DNA from: CATQHW01 sp965215345
GTDB taxonomy: Bacteria > Spirochaetota > Spirochaetia > SZUA-6 > Bin103
Reading direction: 5' to 3'
DNA length: 64,000 nt
Assembly (NCBI GenBank): GCA_965215345.1
Contig: CBDCDL010000002.1
Span: forward strand, 2,914,001-2,978,000
How positions within the stretch are numbered: the stretch's first letter is position 1; each line of letters opens with the position of its first letter. The translations under genes and the position numbers were made by a program. Positions 59,672-64,000 of this stretch are shown piece by piece. A model generated the notes under the pieces. That model worked only from the letters and a program-made list of their open reading frames with translations, ran no database searches and was not told the origin of the DNA.

Positions 59672-60930
59672 AGCGCCCGGGCGGCGTCCAGCAGCCGGGC
59701 GCGGTCGTTCACGGCCGGGTCGGCAAGGACCGCTCGCAGCAGGGCGCGCAGCAGCCGTCCGATGTTCGGGCCGGGGCGAAGGCCCAGCTCGCGCTGCAGC
59801 ACGGCGCCGTCGACGGCGAGCTCGCCGATCGTCAGCGCCTGCGCCGCGGCCGCCTGGCGGCGCACCCGCCGTGCCAGCGGAGCGTCGATCTTCGCGATCG
59901 CCCGGCGGACGGCGATCGCGTCCGCGGCAGCACCGCGGCCGACTGCGGCCAGCAGGCGGCGGATGTCGGCGTCGGAGCTGTCCGCGGTGATCGGCATCGA
60001 CAGGCTGCCGATCGCCGTGACCACCCGTCGGGTTACCGCGTGGGGAAAGCGCAGGCGGGTCAGTGCCGCCTGCGCGTACGCAGAGGCGGCCGGTACGTCG
60101 GCGGCGTCCTCGGGCGCCAGCAGCATCGCCAGCCGCTGCGGCGCGTCGGTCGGCGCCGCATCGATGCGGGCGTAGCGGGCTCCCCGGTCGGCGGGGCTGG
60201 TCGCCGTGCCGTTCGCCGCCGGAAGACACAGCTTCATGAGCCCGGACCGTTCGAGCAGCCCCAGGCCTACCGACGGGGTCCGCGCAAGCAGCAGGCGGCG
60301 CAGCTCCTCGCAGACCCGCTCGACAGCAACCCTGCGAGCGGAGGGCAGCGCGTCCCGCATCGCCCGCACCGTCTGCCCGTCGACGGTCAGGCTGAGCTCC
60401 GCGGCCAGTCGGCAGCCGCGGAACGGACGCAGTCCGTCCTCCGCAAAGCGTTCGCGGGCGCTGCCGACGGTACGGAGGCGCCGCGCTGCCAGATCGGCGC
60501 GTCCGCCATGCGGGTCGTGCAGGACACCGGTCGCGAGGTCGACGGCGATCGCGTTGATGGTGAAGTCGCGCCGCGCCAGGTCTTCTTCGATGGTCCCGGC
60601 AAAGCGGACCGAATCGGGCCGCCGCCCGTCGGAGTAGCCACCCTCCGTGCGGAACGTCGTGACTTCGAACCGGTCGCGGCCGAACAGGACCGTCACCGTG
60701 CCGTGGCGGATGCCGGTGGGTATGGTCCGACGGTAGAGGTCTTGCACCTGGCCGGGCGTCGCGTCGGTCGCGATGTCCCAGTCGCCGTGCGGCCGGTCCT
60801 GCAGGAGGTTCCGGACGGCGCCACCGACAAGGTAGGCGGCGTGGCCGGCGTCGGTCAGGACGCAGGCGAAGCGCTCTGCCGCGGCGGGCACTGATATCCC
60901 CGGCGGCTCCGGCACGTCTTCCGTTCTCAT
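59584..60930 (-). CDS. cca: CCA tRNA nucleotidyltransferase / poly(A) polymerase family
   Basis: 448 aa. Class II nucleotidyltransferase head AYLVGGAVRNLLQDRPHGDW with the metal-binding D-W-D (DWDIATDA). The ERRF-like nucleotide template region includes DSVRFAGTIEEDLARRDFTI, NAIAVDLATGVLHDPHGGRA and RFAEDGLRPFRGCRLAAELS. A helical body follows, and the C-terminus has two S-P-P-V-P-D-S units from the 21-bp repeat shared with rnc. None of the tRNAs in this window encodes CCA, consistent with need for this enzyme. A poly(A) polymerase specificity cannot be excluded. Confidence 0.9.
   Translation of the reverse strand: MRTEDVPEPPGISVPAAAERFACVLTDAGHAAYLVGGAVRNLLQDRPHGDWDIATDATPGQVQDLYRRTIPTGIRHGTVTVLFGRDRFEVTTFRTEGGYSDGRRPDSVRFAGTIEEDLARRDFTINAIAVDLATGVLHDPHGGRADLAARRLRTVGSARERFAEDGLRPFRGCRLAAELSLTVDGQTVRAMRDALPSARRVAVERVCEELRRLLLARTPSVGLGLLERSGLMKLCLPAANGTATSPADRGARYARIDAAPTDAPQRLAMLLAPEDAADVPAASAYAQAALTRLRFPHAVTRRVVTAIGSLSMPITADSSDADIRRLLAAVGRGAAADAIAVRRAIAKIDAPLARRVRRQAAAAQALTIGELAVDGAVLQRELGLRPGPNIGRLLRALLRAVLADPAVNDRARLLDAARALQDEAADPPVPDSSPPVPDSSEEASAATS
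59612..59653. repeat. 21-bp perfect tandem duplication shared by the rnc and cca 3' ends
   Basis: GACGAGTCGGGCACGGGGGG+A at 59612-59632 and 59633-59653. It lies in the 88-bp tail-to-tail overlap and is coding on both strands: D-E-S-G-T-G-G twice in RNase III and S-P-P-V-P-D-S twice in the CCA enzyme. Confidence 0.92.
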
Positions 60931-61034
60931 CCGCAGGCCGCGTCCAGGGTACCGGAAAGCGGCGGTGAAGGAGAGCTGATGACCGCCGGCCGTGGCGTCC
61001 GGTGGCGCGCTGGCGGTATGCTCGGAACGCCAGC

Positions 61035-61676
61035 ATGTCGCTGACAGGTCTGCTTCTCACCGGCGGGTACGGCCCCGCGCGCGCGGATCTGGAGCCCTTT
61101 CTGACGACGGTGGGGCCGATAGTCGCCGCCGACTCCGGTTACGATCTGGCGCTGTCGCTGGGAGTGCAGCCGGACCTGATCGTCGGCGACATGGATTCGG
61201 TGCGCGCGGAACGACTCCCCGCCGGTCGCGTGCGCCGCTTCCCGCCGGACAAGGACCATACCGACACCGAGCTCGGACTGCACGCGCTGCAGGAGCTCGG
61301 CTGCGATCGGGTGGTGATCGCCGGCGGCGGCGGCGGCCGACTGGACCACCTGTTGTTCATCGCCGGGCTGTTCGAGCGGGAGACGCTGCCCATCTGCTGG
61401 GTCACCTCCCATGAGCACGTGGAGGCGATTCGCGGCACGGCCGCCTACTTCGGCTGGGTGGGCCAGACCGTGTCGTTCCTGCCGCTGTCGGGGGGCGCGG
61501 CGATCGAACGCTCGGCAGGGCTTCGCTGGCCGCTGGACGGGCTGCGGTGGCGTCCGGGGGAGGGCGGAGTCAGCAATGTCATCACCGCTTCGCCCATGCG
61601 CGTGACGATGGCGGCGGGGGCGTTGCTGATGATCCGGTCGTTCGCCGTGCACGAGGTCGGCCTGCGGCCCGGGTAG
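61035..61676 (+). CDS. thiN: Thiamine pyrophosphokinase
   Basis: 213 aa from ATG 61035 (MSLTGLLLTGGYGPARADLE). Motifs are IVAADSGYDLALSLGVQPDL, IVGDMDSV, PPDKDHTDTELGLHALQELG and VVIAGGGGGRLDHLLFIAGL, matching the catalytic domain; the smaller C-terminal beta domain ends with GVSNVITASPMRVTM. It transfers pyrophosphate from ATP to thiamine. It is monocistronic, divergent from cca, and no TPP riboswitch is apparent upstream. Confidence 0.92.
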   Translation: MSLTGLLLTGGYGPARADLEPFLTTVGPIVAADSGYDLALSLGVQPDLIVGDMDSVRAERLPAGRVRRFPPDKDHTDTELGLHALQELGCDRVVIAGGGGGRLDHLLFIAGLFERETLPICWVTSHEHVEAIRGTAAYFGWVGQTVSFLPLSGGAAIERSAGLRWPLDGLRWRPGEGGVSNVITASPMRVTMAAGALLMIRSFAVHEVGLRPG

Positions 61677-61704
61677 GTTCCCGGTCCCGCGGCGGCGGCC
61701 CCGG

Positions 61705-62532
61705 CTACGGTCCGGCCGGCTGTGCCATGCCCAGCACCTGCCCGAGCAGGTCGGCCGATGAGCGGCTCAACAGGTCCACCAGCTCCGGAAACTCGGCCAG
61801 CGTGCTGCCCAGCATGGCCAGCAGCTCGGCGTGCTGGGCAGCCTGCTCGCGCATGAAGGCCAGATCTGCGACCACCGCCAGGCGCGCCCGTTGCTGCGCA
61901 TCGACGCGATCGTCGAACGCCGTCTTCGCGTGCCGGTACAGGTCCGGGTCCGGAACCGAGTGCGGGACCAGCTCGACGTCGATGATCTCCATCTCGGGAA
62001 ACCGCGCGGCCAGCCGGCGCCGCACGCCTTCCTCCAGGCTTCCGGGATTCGTCACCAACGCGACTGCCTCGCCCGCCAGCAGCGCTCCGGTAGCAGCGGC
62101 GGCGGCGGCGGCGGTGGCCTGCTCGTACCAGGCCGGCAGGGTGTCGGGGCGCAACTCGGCCGTTGCCGCCAGCGGCGCCAGGTGCTCGGCGCGAAGCTGC
62201 AGCCGGAGGGTGACGCCGAGGTCATAGGAGAGCGCGGCCGGGTCGATGCCGATCTCGGCTGCGTACACTTCCGCCGACGGCAGGAGCGCAGCCACGCGGC
62301 GCCGTACTTCCCGCGGGGTCAGGTCGAACAGGTGCAGGGTCATGTTGGTCGGAATCAACCGCTCCCAACGCCAGGTGATGCCGCCCGGTGCGATGGCCTC
62401 CTCGTCCCAACCTCCCGACTTCGTGAACGCAACGCCGTAGATGCCGGGCGGCAGCGACAACTCCACCCACCCGACGAGGAACGCGGCGACCGCCAATGCG
62501 AGGATCGTCAGCAGGGCAATGGCGATCTTCAC
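61705..62532 (-). CDS. Membrane-anchored SPFH/prohibitin-like protein
   Basis: 275 aa from GTG 62532; no ribosome-binding site, but TATACT sits about 12 bases upstream on the minus strand. The N-terminal signal anchor (KIAIALLTILALAVAAFLVG) leads to a periplasmic beta-rich part and then an SPFH-like helical part (ALLAGEAVALVTNPGSLEEG, VRRRLAARFPEMEIIDVELV, DQRARL-like VDAQQRARLAVVADL). This arrangement recalls band-7 proteins, but the match is modest. Function unknown; organising membrane proteases is one possibility. Confidence 0.6.
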   Translation of the reverse strand: MKIAIALLTILALAVAAFLVGWVELSLPPGIYGVAFTKSGGWDEEAIAPGGITWRWERLIPTNMTLHLFDLTPREVRRRVAALLPSAEVYAAEIGIDPAALSYDLGVTLRLQLRAEHLAPLAATAELRPDTLPAWYEQATAAAAAAATGALLAGEAVALVTNPGSLEEGVRRRLAARFPEMEIIDVELVPHSVPDPDLYRHAKTAFDDRVDAQQRARLAVVADLAFMREQAAQHAELLAMLGSTLAEFPELVDLLSRSSADLLGQVLGMAQPAGP

Positions 62533-62628
62533 GCCAGACAGTATATCGTGGCCGTTGTACCGCGCGAGACGGCGATCGGTCGGGTGTCGACCAGGTCGGT
62601 GCATGCGCGGCGCAGAGGTTCTGAAGAA

Positions 62629-62994
62629 ATGATGGTAGCGGTGAGGGGCGCGATCCAGGTGAGCGCCAACGACGCCGAAGCGATTCGGTCGGCCGGCCTG
62701 CGGCTCCTCCGGTCCGTGCTCGACGGCAACGGCGTGGCGCGCGAAGATATCGTCAGCGCCATCTTCTCGCTGACACCCGATCTGACGCGAGCAAATCCGG
62801 CGACCGCCACACGCGCCGCCGGTTTTGCGGAGGTGCCGCTGTTCTGTGTTCAGGAGGCCCACGTGGACGGTCAACCGGGCCGTATCATCCGCCTGCTCCT
62901 GACCTTCCGCGGCGACCGCGACCGTGAGGCTGTGCCGGTATACCTGGATGGCGCGCAGGTACTCCGCCCGGACCTGCCGCCGGGGCGCCCGTGA
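62629..62994 (+). CDS. aroH: Chorismate mutase, AroH type
   Basis: 121 aa from ATG 62629. The AroH (trimeric, B. subtilis-type) fold is evident: VAVRGAIQVSANDAEAIRSA (Arg of the active site), EDIVSAIFSLTPDLTRANPA, AGFAEVPLFCVQEAHVDG, IIRLLLTFRG and the closing VYLDGAQVLRPDLPP. It converts chorismate to prephenate for Phe and Tyr synthesis. It lies just upstream of tRNA-Thr. Confidence 0.93.
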   Translation: MMVAVRGAIQVSANDAEAIRSAGLRLLRSVLDGNGVAREDIVSAIFSLTPDLTRANPATATRAAGFAEVPLFCVQEAHVDGQPGRIIRLLLTFRGDRDREAVPVYLDGAQVLRPDLPPGRP

Positions 62995-63071
62995 CCCACG
63001 CCTCGGACTCCGTTGCCGGCCCATCCACGGTTCGCTCCCTGGTGGGTGCGCCGCGTGGGGAGACGGGCAGC

Positions 63072-63144
63072 GCCACCTTAGCTCAGTCGGTAGAGCACGA
63101 GATTTGTAATCTCGAGGTCGTCGGTTCGATCCCGACAGGTGGCT
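63072..63144 (+). tRNA. tRNA-Thr (anticodon UGU)
   Basis: Acceptor stem GCCACCT/AGGTGGC, D-arm with GCTCAGTCGGTAGAGC, anticodon stem CGAGA/TCTCG with loop TTTGTAA (anticodon TGT), T-arm GTCGG-TTCGATC-CCGAC, discriminator T. CCA is not encoded. Confidence 0.95.
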
Positions 63145-63215
63145 GACCGGGCCGGGCGGCGCCGCGGCTCTTGACAGCGGAGGCAGGCTGAGCGAGCATG
63201 CGGCGCTCCGACAGC

Positions 63216-63297
63216 GGGGAGGTTCCCGAGTGGCCAAAGGGGGCAGACTGTAAATCTGTTGGCGTTGCCTTCGAAGGTTCGAATCCTTCTCTCCCCA
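63216..63297 (+). tRNA. tRNA-Tyr (anticodon GUA)
   Basis: 82 nt class II tRNA: acceptor GGGGAGG/TCTCCCC, anticodon loop CTGTAAA (anticodon GTA), a long variable arm, T-arm with GGTTCGAATCC, discriminator A. CCA is not encoded. It is 71 bp after tRNA-Thr and 6 bp before the YkgJ-like gene. Confidence 0.95.
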
Positions 63298-63303
63298 TCT
63301 CCC

Positions 63304-63772
63304 GTGACTGAGCCGTTCTACCGGGTCTTCTTGACGTCCGCCGACGGCGGACTGCGCTTCGACTGCACCCGTTCTTCTGTGCCAGCGTTGCTGCCGGCTC
63401 GAACCGGGGTACGTCTTCCTGTCGCCACGTGACCTGCAGGTCCTGGCTCGGGCGAAGGCCCTGACCATTGCCGAGTTCACCGCCCGCTACTGCCGCATCG
63501 TGGACGTCGGCGGATTCGAGCGCCTGAGCCTGACCGAGAAGGCCAATTTCGACTGCAGCCTCTGGGAGGATGGCGCCTGCACGGTGTACGAGTCGCGACC
63601 TCTGCAGTGCCGGAGCTTCCCGTTCTGGGATGCGAACCTGGCATCCCCGGATGCGTGGTCGGAGGCTGCCGCATCGTGTCCCGGTATCGGCGAGCAGGGG
63701 CCGGTACGGCACGCGGTCGAGATCGACTACTCCGCCGACGACGGCTCTCGCGCCGTCACGAGGAGCCGCTGA
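63304..63772 (+). CDS. YkgJ family cysteine cluster protein, frameshifted near 63,383
   Basis: From GTG 63304 the frame reads TEPFYRVFLTSADGGLRFDC and then loses the family pattern. One base further on, another frame gives CQRCCRLEPGYVFLSPRDLQ, LTEKANFDCSLWEDGACTVY and ESRPLQCRSFPFWDANLASP ending in CPGIG. Joined by a one-base change near 63,383 this is a complete protein of about 155 aa with the eight-Cys pattern (C-x-n-C-x2-CC, C, C, C, C) expected to bind an Fe-S cluster or zinc. Function of the family is poorly defined. Confidence 0.8.
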
Positions 63773-63894
63773 TCAGCCCGGAGGTTGCGGCCCCACGGGA
63801 GCCGTAACCTCGGCCCCGCCCGCCCCGCGAGCCGACCTCTGCGCCGGTCGTTCTGGGATGCGAACTTGGCATCCCCGGATGCGTGGTCGGAGGC
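63621..63894. repeat. 46-bp direct repeat: ykgJ-like segment copied downstream
   Basis: The stretch 63621-63666 inside the YkgJ-like gene (encoding FWDANLASPDAWSEA) reappears at 63849-63894 with one base changed. Each copy contains an inverted repeat GGGATGC/GCATCCC with a 7-base loop. The second copy lies in a gene-free, G/C-rich region that runs to the end of the window. Confidence 0.88.
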
Positions 63895-64000
63895 GCCGCT
63901 CGCGGCCCAGCCCCTCCTTTGGCATGGACCGCATGCGGCCCCACGGTCGGCCCCGCCCGCCCCCGATGCGCTCCATGCCGGGAACGGGAACGGGTAGTCC

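Noticed and set aside
60931..61034. TPP riboswitch upstream of the thiamine pyrophosphokinase
   Set aside because: The about 100-bp gap lacks the conserved CTGAGA and THI-box elements.

Overview
The window is a GC-rich (roughly 65-70 % G+C) bacterial chromosome segment. It carries two kinds of content: a long accessory part (about 1-43,500) rich in polysaccharide and uronic-acid catabolism genes, and a housekeeping part (about 43,500-63,800). Several things point to a spirochaete-like host. These are the housekeeping order ffh-rpsP-KH-rimM-trmD-rplS-yraN followed by rpmF-acpP-rnc, a PUR/DUF3276 protein, an SMC of about 920 residues without an obvious hinge, and an LplABC-type sugar importer. 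No rRNA or marker phylogeny is available, so this is an inference of moderate strength. The mix of sialidase-like, Gfo/Idh/MocA, phytanoyl-CoA dioxygenase and heparinase genes resembles that of host- or particle-associated marine bacteria.

Layout. 1-7,930: a cut VCBS/FG-GAP protein, a BNR sialidase-like protein, and a cluster of three different Fe(II)/2-oxoglutarate dioxygenase-like genes (one fused to HEAT repeats) with a malate/lactate-type dehydrogenase and a DUF900-like hydrolase. 7,930-11,800: a decayed stretch with remnants of an apiosidase-like glycoside hydrolase, a heparinase, an aldo/keto reductase and a Gfo/Idh gene. Among them sit an RNHCP protein, tRNA-Gly(UCC), a PUR protein and a HigBA toxin-antitoxin pair whose toxin carries a terminal frameshift. 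11,900-24,300: two Gfo/Idh-centred polysaccharide loci, one with a heparinase/alginate-lyase protein and one with a BNR-4 protein plus a frameshifted unknown. A thermonuclease, an AAA-ATPase/nuclease, a GNAT protein and a third Gfo/Idh gene are also here. 24,300-32,160: two near-duplicate sialidase-like genes flanking a RES-Xre toxin-antitoxin pair, then an extracellular solute-binding protein facing two permeases across a hairpin. 32,300-43,600: a protein with an internally duplicated EcsC-like module, an ISKra4-like transposase remnant, a heparinase remnant, a mannonate dehydratase-like / SelA-like PLP enzyme / mannonate dehydratase-like operon, an FG-GAP protein, two copies of a Uma2 gene lying on an 842-863 bp direct repeat, and a frameshifted glycosidase-like gene.

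43,500-63,800 is housekeeping: rnhB, smc, an FtsH-like protease, two beta-propeller lipoproteins with a catalytically degenerate S41 protease, ffh-rpsP-khpA-rimM-trmD-rplS, yraN and two small unknowns, rpmF-acpP-rnc, cca, a thiamine pyrophosphokinase, an SPFH-like membrane protein, aroH, tRNA-Thr, tRNA-Tyr and a YkgJ-type cysteine cluster protein.

How the genes fit together (inference). Secreted or cytosolic lyases and sialidase-like proteins would release acidic sugars. The solute-binding protein and its permeases would import oligosaccharides. Gfo/Idh dehydrogenases, the mannonate dehydratase-like enzymes and the PLP lyase would turn uronates or amino-uronates into 2-keto-3-deoxy sugars.

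Two themes run through the whole window. The first is apparent single-base frameshifts at short homopolymers, which also hit smc and the FtsH-like gene, so at least some may be assembly errors. The second is short tandem duplications of 13-52 bp at or near gene ends: rpsP, rimM, acpP, rnc/cca, a Uma2 copy and the 49,071 site.
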